Part shown: piece after piece, positions 10,497 to 20,689 of the stretch | Position numbering within the stretch: position 1 is the stretch's first letter | How the letters are laid out: every line of letters begins with the position of its first letter | Assembly: GCA_036426205.1 (NCBI GenBank) | Contig: CM071568.1 | Span: forward strand, 115,976,443-116,040,442 | From: Ascaphus truei | Taxonomy: Eukaryota; Chordata; Amphibia; Anura; Ascaphidae | Length of the DNA: 64,000 nt | Direction: 5' to 3' | Notes under the pieces: generated by a model | Database searches by the model: none | What the model saw: only the letters and a program-made list of their open reading frames with translations | What the model was told of the DNA's origin: nothing | Made by a program: the position numbers and the translations under genes

Positions 10497-11347
10497 CAAG
10501 TCCTTTGAAAGGAATTGGGGAACACGTCCTTTGCGACGTGTTCCCTCCTTACCTGTCTCTGCGCAGACCTCCGCTCTGATACCAACATGTGCGCACCCCC
10601 CGCTCTGCTTACAGAGCGCACGCGCAGCTCTTCTAACGCTGCCACGGAGCTTAGCTCCGCCCCCTTGGATGTGCGCACTTCTCTCTCACGCAGCGCGCCC
10701 ACGTGATGTTGTGCACCGCTCCTCAGCTGCGAGGCAACTAATCCTATGCCACTTGTTTCCTGAAGTCTATCGTGGCTCCCGCTGGGGCCATGCCTCCACT
10801 CCGCCTCCTGTTCTATTGGCCCACACAGCTATACACTGTATACCCTGCTCATGCTCAGAGTCATTGCTGAGCATAACTAGTTGTAGCCCTGTGCTCGTGT
10901 GTCTGTTGTGCCTTGCTCCTGTACTGTGTTCCCTAGTGTTTGGATTCTTTGTGTACCGACCCAGCTTGACTATTGGAACCCCTCTGGATATCGACCCCGG
11001 CTTACCCTTGACTCTGTTACCTCTCCAACCCAGATCACAGCTATATGGGCTTCTATGATTCTAACCTCCCCAATCCCAGACCACAGCTATATGGACTTCT
11101 ACGGACTTCTACGTTTCTGACCTCTCCAATCTCAGACTACGGTTTATGGACTTTTATTTTTCTGACCTCCCCAACCCAAGACCTTTTCAAGTATCAGAAC
11201 TAACCCGCTCTCCTACCCAGACCCGGCTACGTTGACAATCCACCTTCCAGGCATGCTTCCCCTGCTGTGGGTGCATGGTTCTATACTTCCCCACCTCAGT
11301 ACCCAGGTCCTGTCTTGCTCGCAGGCAGTGCAAGCGTTACATCCTTA
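10497..11347. repeat. GC-rich, pyrimidine-biased repeat, LTR-like right end
   Basis: A GC-rich block whose right half has imperfect tandem units (CTGACCTCCCCAA, CTATATGG, GACTTCTAC) and ends in GCAAGCGTTACA directly before the forkhead remnant. A closely similar end (CTCCCCACCTCAAGTACC ... CACGTTACA) lies at about 32650-33002. The left part opens with an 11-bp perfect hairpin, GGGAACACGTC/GACGTGTTCCC (10518-10528 with 10535-10545). I could not find a matching TG start or a target duplication, so an LTR identity is only a possibility. The open frames here are low-complexity and not convincing as proteins. Confidence 0.5.
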
Positions 11348-11349
11348 TA

Positions 11350-11700
11350 CTAGGCCTGACTGCAGTTACGCATATTTAATATTTTCTGCAATTAATGCTG
11401 GAACAGATAAGAAGGCAACTTTAGCAGAGATATATGGCTATATCATTGACAAATATAAGTTCTTCAAATATTCACCGAAAAATCGTGGGTGGAAAATTCG
11501 ATGAGGCAAAATTATCTATGAATGATTGCTTTATTCACACAGCCCCTCTGCCTGGACGTACCAGAGGTTATTGACCAGTGCTCTGAGCTTTTGCCTGTAT
11601 GTTTGACCATGGCGACTTATAAAGGAGAAAGGTCGGGATTAATCCATTTAAGATTCGTACTTCCCGAGCCTGCAATGTGCCATCACCGTCTTAGCAATAA
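11350..11700 (+). pseudogene. Decayed forkhead (FOX) DNA-binding domain
   Basis: The translation from about 11355 reads SYAYLIFSAINAG, DKKATLAEIYGYIIDKYKFF and NRGWK, then in a shifted frame LSMNDCFIHTAP and further on MFDHGDL followed by RRKVGINPF. That is the order of a winged-helix forkhead domain: helix 1 (SY..LI..AI), helix 2 (TL.EIY.YI), W2/helix 3 (GWKNS..NLS.NDCF) and wing 2 (MFDHG..RRRK). Two one-base deletions near 11496 and 11510 account for the frame change, and TGA/TAA stops follow. The 5' side is cut by the GC-rich repeat ending at 11347. Which FOX subfamily is not clear; the NLSMNDCF and MFDHG words do not point to one. A dispersed retrocopy or transposon-captured domain is possible. 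The forkhead call itself is strong. Confidence 0.75.
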
Positions 11701-12047
11701 CAGGCCGACCGTCATTGAAAACATGGTGAACCTCAATCCTTGCTACCTGGCCCCGCCTGATTACCTGCAGGCACCTTTCAGCTTCAATGCTGATTTCATG
11801 AGTGATCCCAGCTGTTAAGCACAATACACCCCTGACATTGGGTCCTGTCCACCCTGTTGTCAAGGTATATAATGAAGGTAAATATAATGTACTGTACAGT
11901 AGTAACTTTAATTCGCAATTCTGTATGGAAACTTGTCTTGCATGCCTGCCATAGCACATCAATGCTTGTATACATGTGCACTAGAGTGTGAGTTGACACA
12001 TGCGCATAAGCTCTATACGGTACTTAAAGCATAATTATTTTTTTTCA

Positions 12048-12260
12048 GAAAAGAAAGTTTGAAATTGACCGTCAAAATATGATAAGGAAGAAGTTTGATG
12101 GAACTCTAAAATCGCTATTTTTTATATTTTACCTTTTTTACTTTTATACAGTATTACCAGCTTCACATTTTTTTTGGTGACCACATACAGTACAGTAATG
12201 TACTGCAAATAATAAGTAATAAATCAATAGATTTATGTCATAACCTTTAATAAAATTTCA
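12048..12260 (+). pseudogene. Possible terminal exon of the forkhead-like gene with poly(A) signal
   Basis: A polypyrimidine tract ending in CAG at about 12048 is followed by an open stretch reading KRKFEIDRQNMIRKKFDGTL, after which low-complexity sequence begins. AATAAA lies near 12250. The spacing, a few hundred bases downstream of the forkhead remnant on the same strand, makes a last exon plausible, but the link is inferred. Confidence 0.35.
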
Positions 12261-12636
12261 CACCAAAATGTGTCATGCTTTTATTCAACTTCCTGGTTAA
12301 TGGGGTGTATAATGCCTTCACAAATAATGGGACACTGAACCGTGATTTTGCATATTGTTCTCTAATTAGACTTTGCATGTGCAATTTATGCCGGCTAAGA
12401 AACCCCGGAAAACAATATTAATAATTTTCGGGGGCTTGGGGGGATTTCTATTCAACTCCAACATTTAACATTTGGTAGTCTTGGTCTGCTGTTCATACTG
12501 TTTACATGCTTTGTTTTCTTATTTAAGCAAAGGAAACATTTTTAAAATCACTACCTTTTTGCATATGTTGCATATTATGTGATGGATACAGCATTTGTCA
12601 TACTTTATGTAACCTAATGTGAAATATTCTTATGTA

Positions 12637-12992
12637 CAGTAGCGCCATCCTTTATTCTTACACTTCCCGCACGGCAGGATGCGTGCGGGAAGCGTGGTGA
12701 CGCGGCTTGTTGCGGCGCACTGTGACGTCACAGTCACGTGCGCGCCCGGCTTCCCTGGCTTCCCCGGCTTCCCCGACACCCCTGGAGTTTAAAGTGAGGT
12801 AAGCGGGGGTGCGGGGAAGCAGAGGGGCAGAGCAGGAGCCGGGTTCGAGGTCGGGAAGGGGGGCTAAAATGCGCCCGAAGTGGAGGGGGGGTGCGTGGAG
12901 GAAACGCGGCGGCGCGCGGTCTAGACTGGCGCCAGACGGAGTAGATCCCGGCATGCCGCTGGCATTTGTAAGAATAAAGGATGTCGCTACTG
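12637..12992. mobile_element. MITE B, 356 bp, GC-rich, TA-flanked
   Basis: Ends CAGTAGCGCCATCCTTTATT and, inverted at the right, CAGTAGCGACATCCTTTATT, flanked by TA on both sides (12635-12636, 12993-12994). The termini share the pattern CASTRGCG..A..CTTTATTC with MITE A, so they belong to one superfamily although the interiors differ. The interior is very GC-rich and yields long but meaningless open frames on both strands. Confidence 0.85.
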
Positions 12993-13424
12993 TATTCTTA
13001 CTGTACTGTATACAGAAATATTCCAAACAAATACGCTATGGTAGTGTTAACTTTTATTAATTTAATAAACAGTTTTAACAGCTGACAACAAGAATACAGT
13101 ACATTTGACGTTCAATGGGGCTTCTAATTCCATGGGACTTAGCTGAGTCACTGGGTTTAAACGACAATTACAGTGCTGTATGCATCTTCTACGGGGCTTC
13201 TAATTCCATGGGGTTTAGCTTAGTCACCAGTGTAAACAACAATTAGAGTGTCTTTTTGTCATTGAGAGAGATGGGGTGGGGGGTGATTAGGCCAAACCAT
13301 TGACTGTTATTATGCAAACAGGACAATAAGCTTGGACATCCCCTCCCCCCCTACTAGAAGTGCTGCCTCTCCTGTGAAAGAAAAAAATGGCTGCAGGATT
13401 AGTGTATTAAAGACCTTAACTGAC

Positions 13425-13745
13425 TAAAGACCACCTTAAGACACACTTGCTTAAAGAAGCATATGAATAGCATTGTGGATATTCTGAACACATGATATAT
13501 AAAGCTTGGCCCCCTGCGGACGCACTTACCAGAACTCCCTCCTACTTTCTCTGTACGTTCTCCCTACCTACCAATTAGACTGTAAGGTCCTCAGGACAGG
13601 GATTCCTCTTCCTTAATGTTACTTTTATGTCTAAAGCACTTATTCCCATGCTCTGTTATTTATTTGATTACCACATGTATTACTACTGTGAAGCGCTATG
13701 TACATTAATGGCGCTATATAAATAAAGACATACAATACAATTAAT
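13425..13745 (+). mobile_element. L2-like LINE 3' end
   Basis: The stretch begins with the coding end (ACCACCTTAAGACACACTTG, LKTHLLKEAYE in other copies) and carries the family tail ATTAGACTGTAAGGTCCTC and GAAGCGCTATGTACATTAAT, closing in an ATAAAGACATACAATACAA repeat. It is nearly the same as the 3' end at 25000-25322, so both derive from one active subfamily. Confidence 0.88.
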
Positions 13746-14094
13746 CGATTTGTGTGGCAGTCAATACTGTTAAACTGTTACAGTAGTTACTGTACCTGTA
13801 ATACAGAATTAATTTTTTCTAATACTAGGTAATGCACAGATGTCGACTATAAATACATACGGAATAAAAAAATATAAAAAGGGGAGAATAAGCACAGGCT
13901 TGAAATGGTAACGTTAGAGTACTGTAACTTTACTGTAAGGCTAATATTTAAAGTGCTTCCTGTCAGTACCATACTAACCTGTACTGTACTTGCTTGTACT
14001 GCACCTTACTACATGCCAGTCACATTCCCATTACACTCTAAGAGAACAGGCAAAACGCTGCTAATATTATTTATGTAGTGGTTGCATTTTTGTT

Positions 14095-14723
14095 CTCACA
14101 ATCCAGGGGGAGCATGTAAAAAAGGAGAAACCGTGATTGGGCGAAACGTGTAGAGTGGGCGGTCCTATCTTTGAGCACAGAAGCAAGTGGAGGAAGCAGG
14201 AGAGAGGTTGCAAACTACTAGCTCATCCACAGAAGCCGAGCGAGTGACGTCATTCTTGGGGGACAGAACGTGAGGCAGCAAGCAGCTACCATCGGCTTGC
14301 TGGGAACTGACCCAGGATCTTGATCCGAGACCGGAGGAGCGTTCAGAAGAGGCGGGGTGGTGAGCAGTGTGATGTGCAGTCTCCTCCTAACACTTGCGAA
14401 TATGATGTGTCTTTTTAATATTGATACTTTGTAAGTGCGGTTTTTACACTTCTTAATATAAAGTTTTATTTATATACTGATCTGTGCTATGGAGCTATCC
14501 CTTCTTTACTGAGGTACACCCATCCATCCACACTGAGCGTAACAGCTTATCCTGAGTTCCTGAGTACCACAGCTTATGTGCCTATATTGCACTTTAATCT
14601 TGTGAGTAGGCAAACATTAGAGCCAAGATTTCAGCCTGAGATTTACCCACCTATACCATTCTACTGCACTTAGAGTTGGTGTTGTCGTTTCTCCTTTTTT
14701 ACATGCTCCCTCTGGACTGTGAG
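14095..14723 (+). mobile_element. PLE-C: PLE-like 3' region with inverted 37-bp ends
   Basis: The ends 14095-14131 and 14687-14723 are inverse complements with a few differences (AGCATGTAAAAAAGGAGAAA against its complement). Just inside the left end, GGGCGAAACGTGTAGAG (14134-14150) looks like the GAAA/stem III half of a hammerhead, but the CUGANGA half is missing or decayed. The arrangement parallels PLE-B (inverted arm around a 3' region). No coding part is left, so the assignment is tentative. Confidence 0.45.
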
Positions 14724-14909
14724 AGCATATTTTGATGTATTTGGACCCATGGAGACAGGCCCTACCATAGGGTTTGAGCAGGGAGTTCCGACATCTTTAT
14801 TGATTTGTATTTCACATTCATAGCACTTGATTATTTTATCATCTCGTTGTTTTTTACAACCTTATTTTTCACTTTAAGAATAGTGAGCACTCTTTGTTTT
14901 GTGCCTTAT

Positions 14910-15640
14910 TGTAATGCGTAGCTCACCACAAACGAAGCGGGCCGCGGTGCTGAGGTAGGGAATTGAGAAATGCCAACCCACAACAACGCGGGCGCGCCTA
15001 GGATGTAGATTGGTCGTGCAAGCCGGATCAGGGTTATAGAGTGCAGAGTAGTCGTATATACTTGCCAGGTCAGGATTGGAGAATAGCGGATCATTTGGGT
15101 ACTTTGCCAAGGTCAGGATTGTAGAAGAGCGGATCGTCGGAGTACTTTGCCAAGGTCAGGAACGGAGAGAAGCGAAGTCCAAGCAAATTAGCAGCATTTA
15201 GGCAACAAAGGGTTAATCAGGCAGACAAGGCAAGACAAGGTATCAGAACAGAATGCAGTAGGGCACGGCGTCACACTGACTATGCTTAGCAAAGGTAAGC
15301 TGAAAGTGAAGGGTATAGAATGGAGGAGGCTCCAATAGCAAGCAGGGGTTGAACCAGGAAGTGAATCGTCATAGGCTGCTAGTGCACACAGGTGTGTCCA
15401 ATGATGCAGCCAATCAGGTAGGAGGTTGCTTCCAGCCCGCACGTACCACAGGGTTCAGAGTGCGGGACTTGGAGTGTGTGATACTCCCACGCCGGTTCTG
15501 TGAAATATCAGAGCAAGGGCAGAGCCTGGAGCGCGTGTCACTGCCATGCTGGTCTTCTTTAACACAGAGCGGGGATGGAGCCTACTGCGCGTGTCAGCGG
15601 GGAGACTAGACGAGCGCCCACGACATACAGCCAGGTGAGG
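14910..15640. repeat. Repeat starting TGTAATGCGTAGCTCACC, LTR-like
   Basis: The first ~55 bases match 32002-32058 (TGTAACGCGTAGCTCACCAC, then GTGCTGAGGTAGGGAATTG). It continues with short tandem repeats of TTTGCCAAGGTCAGGA at about 15060-15170. A TG start is compatible with an LTR, but no end, partner LTR or target duplication was found. Open frames here are not recognisable proteins. Confidence 0.5.
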
Positions 15641-15798
15641 GATGGGATTAGAGGCCGCAAAGGGCGAAACAGACTGCGCTGGGTCCGCACACGCGCGCGT
15701 CACAGGACCGGAGGGCTGCGCTATTTGAGTGTCTGTGACCGAAGGGCCAGTAAAATGAGGAGATGGTCCCTGAACGCTAGAACGGCGAATCCTCACCC

Positions 15799-16990
15799 TT
15801 ATATTATCACCTTTACTTGTATTGTTTTTGCATTTAGTACAGTGAGTATGTCTCTCCAGAAACTCTTTATTGATTTTACTAGTTCCTCCTTGTTTGCTGG
15901 TTTCACAACCTTTTTTAAATGATCCTTCAGCGCATGCCACAACAGTTCTATAAGGTTCAAATCTGGTAATCTGGAACAGTAAGGAAAATAAAATGGTAAA
16001 TTAGTTGAAAATATCAAATCAGTTTAAAACAATGAGAAACAGTTACTGTACACTGGAGCACGGACTCTGCTAGTGATTAAACCCAGTTGATCCCACTCGC
16101 AAGAATATAGACAGAAGAGGAGGTAGGTTGTGGGTCATTGTCCTGGAAGAACCGGTGACCACCAGATAGGAAATCATGCCTAATTTATTGAACAATATGG
16201 GTGACAATTTTCTCTTGGAAGAATACTTTATCAATGATTCCTGGATCAAGAGAAGAAAAATGATTAAAATACTTTACATTATGGTACAGAATACACTACT
16301 ATACTGCATAACGGTACAGCATGTGACTTTGTGCATTACTGTACAGTACCTTCAAATATCACTATGCATCCTTACCCATGTCTAGAGATAGTACACCACA
16401 CATGCATCTTCAGTGGTTGCTTGTGCCGCGGTTTCAGTGACATGTTTTTTTTTGCAAGGCAAAAATGTAAAATCTCTCAAGAGCTACAGTTATCCCATCA
16501 GAAAAGATAACATCCTGAAAAGTCTCGCCACTTTCAATCCATTCCCGTGCTTGGTCCACTCTCTTAATCTTGTTCGGCTCCCTTATCATAGAATAAGCTC
16601 TGTAATGACGAGGAAGACTTTTACAGGTACTGTACAGTAAAACCACACTTTTACCTACAACACTTTACCTGTACTGTACAATACTGCACAGCACTGCATT
16701 AATCATAAACCCTGTTCTATCACTCTACTGTAGGAGCTACTGTACAGTGGAACACATTGGGTACTGCTCCGTACAGTGCTGTAACAAGCAGCATTACACT
16801 TCCAAGAACAAAACTATTGCATTATAAACTACACTGTAAGTCAGTGAAACACTTACTTGACACATCCATATGTCCAGCCAAATCATCAGCCAGATGCTGG
16901 TCTCAGATACTGTCATATTATGATTCTTCTCCAGAACCATCTTGACCGCACACTGCTCATCATTAGCCTTACTGATTTCATCCACCAAAT
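15799..16990 (-). pseudogene. Tc1/mariner-type transposase relic
   Basis: Minus-strand fragments in the right order match a DDE transposase of the Tc1/mariner superfamily: WIESGETFQDVIFSDG (first catalytic D region, about 16560-16490), FFQDNDPQPTS (second D, about 16150-16120), SGINWV and LPDLNLIELLWHALKDHLKK (third acidic position, about 15980-15900), ending SFWRDILTV. Frame changes, stops and extra AT-rich sequence with many TACTGTA repeats separate the blocks. The N-terminal DNA-binding part would lie toward 16990 but is not convincing. A mobilising source for the TA-flanked MITEs could be of this superfamily, but I see no shared terminus. Confidence 0.75.
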
Positions 16991-17489
16991 GCTTTGCATC
17001 CGACAGTTTTAAAAAAAAGAGAAAACTTTGTTAGGCCCAAAATGAATTTCAAAGACAAAAAGGAAAAATAACTCATCTTTTGTAATGCATGAAGCTTTTA
17101 CAGTAAAAATTGCATCAAGAAAAAAACTGAGGGACTCGGTTTTACACTTTTAGTCTGTCCATGGGCATGAAAGCAGACAGTGCTATGTGCTAACTTGATG
17201 CCCAAAGTAACCAGCGTTTGATCTGTACAATTCTGTGTCCTCTCTTATACATATCCTATATTCTCATGCTCAGATCCTTTGAAATAACTCACTGCTTTAG
17301 AAAAGAAATCGAACACAGAGGAATGTATATTCGATGTATATTCAATGTACATTGAATCAACAGAAGTGATGGTGTATTTATAATGAACTTTTAAAAGTAA
17401 AGTATATGCCCACTTTTAACACCTGTAGCTCATGGCCACGCCCACCAACAAATTCCACAAGGGATACTGTGCATAAAAGGTGAGACAAA

Positions 17490-18250
17490 TTGCTTATCCT
17501 CCCACATGCTAATCCCTATCTGAATGAGCTCTTGTCAGATACTGTATTGGGCATTCTTCCATCTTCGTACATGGATAAACCACGATTCTATGGATGCAGG
17601 AACCTGCTTTCTTCTGCTGTCCTGACCACAAAAAAGCAAAGGGCGTTAGCTGTTTCCAAGCCAAAGCCAATGGTGCCTAAAGAAAAGGTACAGATTGGCT
17701 TGGCTACCAAGGCAAAGATCCTTGGCCCTTGGAATATAAAGAAGAAAATGGCCAAAGTCGTCAATTATGTTATTTGGAAGGGCCGCTCAAGTGCCCTTGT
17801 ACCCACCAAAGCCGAATCGGACATCTCACACTTTTCAATTCCATCACCCACCGCCACCAATGCCCAAACAGCCACCAGCTCTGACCCTTTGCCCATCGAG
17901 GTCTGACCAGATACCCCCCAATCACCTCCTGCACACAGCCACGCTGAGGTTCGACCGGATACTCCACATTCAAAACAACCCAGCCACGCAGAGGTTGGAC
18001 CGGATTCCTCCCACTCTCCTCCTGCACCCAGCCACGCTGAGGCTCGACCAGATGACACCATCCTACCTTGCACCAGATGCATTTCAGTCGTCTGTTTGCT
18101 GGATGTTTTTAGTGGTTCCGAAATACCGGACAACACAAGCGAGCAATACAGGGACAGAATGGAGGACAAGATGAATATTCTTTTTGAGAGAATGGAGAGG
18201 ATGATAGGTGCATGGGTGTTCACATGGAGAAGATTGAGAGGAACATTGTA
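17490..18250 (+). pseudogene. Unrecognised gene-like ORF with S-H-A-E-R-P-D repeats and coiled coil
   Basis: A single frame stays open from before 17490 to about 18250 except for one TGA at 17904-17906. The N-terminal ~100 residues are basic (AKILGPWNIKKKMAKVV). Then comes a threefold repeat SHAE(V/A)(R/G)PD spaced by proline/serine-rich linkers (about 17925-18050), and a charged segment YRDRMEDKMNILFERMERMI that looks like a short coiled coil. The TGA falls in the same position of the repeat where the next unit has CGA, so it is a CpG-to-TpG decay of an Arg codon. I do not recognise the protein. It probably belongs with the exon-like sequences downstream to 20090. Confidence 0.45.
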
Positions 18251-18589
18251 GGGCTCTATTCTAGTTTGGAATCCCTGCCCCTTTATGTCTGACACAGGAG
18301 CAGGAGGGAGACCTGGTGGCACCTTCTTCTTCCATGGAGGAACCGCATACACTCCCCCATGCACCCTCTCCGTCCCTGGATTTGACCTTCACAGTGCAAA
18401 CACCAAACACACCAGTGGAGGCCCCCCCGCTCACCCCCTCTGTCTCCAGGATATACCCTTCTGTTGGAGTCGATGACAACCCCGGTAAGAGGACAGTCAC
18501 CACAGGAGGAAAGCATCCTCCCAGACCATCTACCCCCGCCCACGGCCAGGAGCTACCCGGTCCAGAATGTAGGATTTTATAGCTCCCAG

Positions 18590-18880
18590 ACATCATGCTT
18601 AACGACTTCCTGCTGAGCGTCCAGGAGAAATACAAGATCAGATGCGTTGGTCTACCACATAAATTTGCCTAGTTCATTTTTAAACACCCTGTCAGTTTTG
18701 AGATGTACAGCGACAGGAGCCAAAATTAAAATTATGAAGGCAATAAGACCAAGAAGGGCCTTCCTGCAAATTTAAGGAGAACTATTATGGATGAAGGGAA
18801 GCACTATTTCAATGTGAACGGGCTTCTTGTGAGAACCGTGAGAGACAGCATCAATGGCCTTTTGAGGCATTAAAGGGCTC
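18590..18880 (+). pseudogene. Possible BEN-domain-like C-terminal segment
   Basis: In one frame the text reads EKYKIRCVGLPHKFA, HPVSFEMYSDRS, NYEGNKTKKGLPANLRRTI and VRDSINGLLRH, with stops between the blocks. The layout (F..L...LV....Y...., NY.G..GK..L......I, and a final W/R..I...I...LR) resembles the BEN domain, a DNA-binding fold found in vertebrate regulators and some mobile elements. It follows the unknown ORF on the same strand. Similarity is by eye and weak. Confidence 0.3.
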
Positions 18881-18989
18881 TTTCCTGGAGGTCCATCGAC
18901 TACACATGTTAAATTTATTTACAATTAAAGATGCACCACAAATGTTTATAATATAATAAAAAAAAGTTGGGTTGTTTTAAAATGATTTA

Positions 18990-19815
18990 ATCGTTTAATG
19001 CTTCTTTTCTATTTTGCATGTCATGGAGCTGGGCGAAGACAAAGCACAGGAAACACCGCCCATTGGTGCAGTAAACTGTCCCAGCAATACTGCCAGGTGA
19101 GACACTGTGCTAAAATCCATGCATGCCATGTCTTTCACCCCTAAAAACCTTATGTAAACCCCTAGTCCTAATGTAAAGTGCTGTATCCCATACCATGCAT
19201 GTTTTTTCTCCCGCAACCTCAAAAAACCTAAGGTTTAATAACGTAATGTACAGAAGTCATGCTTTAATAATTTTTTCAATTTCTGCTTTACATGTGCATG
19301 TCTGGAGCTGGGCGAAGACAACGCTCAAGAAACACCCCCCTTGGTGCAGGAAACTCTCCCATCAATACTACCAGGTAATGCATTGTGCTAATATCCATGC
19401 ATTCCATGTCATTTTCCCCAAAACCCCTAAAAAACCTAATGTAAACCCCTGGTACTAATGTAAAGTACTGTACCCCATGCCATGCATGCTCTGTCTTCAC
19501 CAACCCTCACAAAACAAGATGATTTAATAATGGACTGAACTGTAGTCATGCTTTAATATTTTTTTCCATTTCTGGTTTGCATGTTCATGTCTGGAGCTGG
19601 GCGAAGACAACGCGCAGGAAACACCTCACTTGGTGCAGGAAACTCTCCAAGCAATACTGCCAGGTAAGACACTGTGCTAAAATCCATGCATCTTTTCACC
19701 CCTAAAAACCTAATGTAAAACCATAGTCCTAATGTAAACTGCCTTGCGTGCTTTTTCTCCCATGACCCCAAAAGATCAAAGGATTTAAAAATGTAATGTT
19801 CTGTAGTCATGGTTT
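18990..19815 (+). repeat. Three tandem ~280-bp units, each with an exon-like core
   Basis: GGAGCTGGGCGAAGACAA recurs at 19025, 19304 and 19593 (periods 279 and 289). Each unit has a core reading ELGEDNAQETP.LVQETL..ILP followed by a donor-like CAG|GTGAGA, CAG|GTAATG or CAG|GTAAGA, then AT-rich spacer with AATCCATGCAT and CCTAATGTAAA. Unit 1 has a one-base insertion and a stop, units 2 and 3 stay open. This looks like a tandemly multiplied exon plus intron. A fourth, partial spacer follows to about 19920. Confidence 0.75.
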
Positions 19816-19950
19816 AATATTTTTTTCATATGTAGTCAATGTACAGTAAAGTACTTTATGCCATGTCCTTTCTCCCCAACACACCAAAAACTCAGGATTG
19901 CATAATATATAGTGCGATTATTAATATTGAATTTTGTGTCTTTCTTAACA

Positions 19951-20090
19951 GACAAGGATGACACAGAATAGCCAGCCAGTGTGAAGAAGATAAAGGCAAG
20001 AAGATTGTAAATTTGGAAGAAGAGGCGATGTTGTATTTTTGAATTATTCATTTTTACCTTCTTATCTTGTACAAATAAAACTTGTCTTTA
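19951..20090 (+). pseudogene. Terminal exon with splice acceptor and poly(A) signal
   Basis: A textbook acceptor, TTGTGTCTTTCTTAACAG, ends at 19951 and is followed by ACAAGGATGACACAGAATAG; spliced to the donor of unit 3 this continues in frame as DKDDTE and stops. AATAAAA lies at about 20076. Together with the exon-like units it forms the 3' end of a spliced transcript unit on the plus strand. The joined frame is inference; the acceptor, stop and poly(A) signal are visible. Confidence 0.5.
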
Positions 20091-20120
20091 AACATTCTTT
20101 TTGGCGTGTTCATGTTGTTA

Positions 20121-20660
20121 CTGTTTAGATACATTTACAGTAGTACTATACATAAAGTACTAAAGGCACTTAAATATACTGGATATAAATATCTCATTGA
20201 CATACAGTACAGTAAATACTGTACTGTATAAATATAGAAAATAAAAGTTGTTTATACTGTTTAGATACACTTACAGTCATACAGTACTATACACAAACTA
20301 CTAATGTCATTTAAATATATATAAATATCTAATTCACATACCGTATAGTATACACTATATAAATCTTGAAAATTTTGTTTTTACTGCTTAGACTTACTGT
20401 ACAGCAGTACTATACATAAAGTACTAATGTCATTTAAATATATATATACATATCTCATTAACATACAGTATACCTTATATAAATCTTGAAAACAAGTTAC
20501 TTTTACTGTTTAGATATACTTAGTCATACTACTGTATATATAAAGTATTAATGTCATTTAAAAAAATATATATTGACATACAGTATATACTGTACTGTAT
20601 AAATCTAGAACATTTGTTTTTTCTGTTTTGATAAACTTACAGCAGTACTAATGTAGACAT
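20121..20660. repeat. AT-rich minisatellite, ~117-136-bp unit, about 4.3 copies
   Basis: CTGTTTAGATACA-type starts recur at 20121, 20257, 20384, 20506 and 20623; units share ACAGTACTATACATAAAGTA, TAATGTCATTTAAATATAT and TATATAAATCTTGAAAA. Units shorten gradually from left to right. Confidence 0.85.
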
Positions 20661-20689
20661 CTAGCGACTCGGTGAGGAAATGTACTTTA

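Noticed and set aside
10531..11120. Candidate protein of 175 residues
   Set aside because: Low-complexity, derived from pyrimidine-rich tandem repeats; no recognisable domain.
12895..12915. GAGGAAACGCGGCGGCGCG as a hammerhead half-site
   Set aside because: No core or stem II partner upstream; it lies inside MITE B.
12658..13060. Long GC-rich open frames on both strands
   Set aside because: They lie wholly inside MITE B and reflect its GC-rich interior, not a protein.
14130..14152. Full hammerhead ribozyme in PLE-C
   Set aside because: Only the GAAA/stem III half is seen; the CUGANGA half is missing, so it is noted only as part of the PLE-C remnant.
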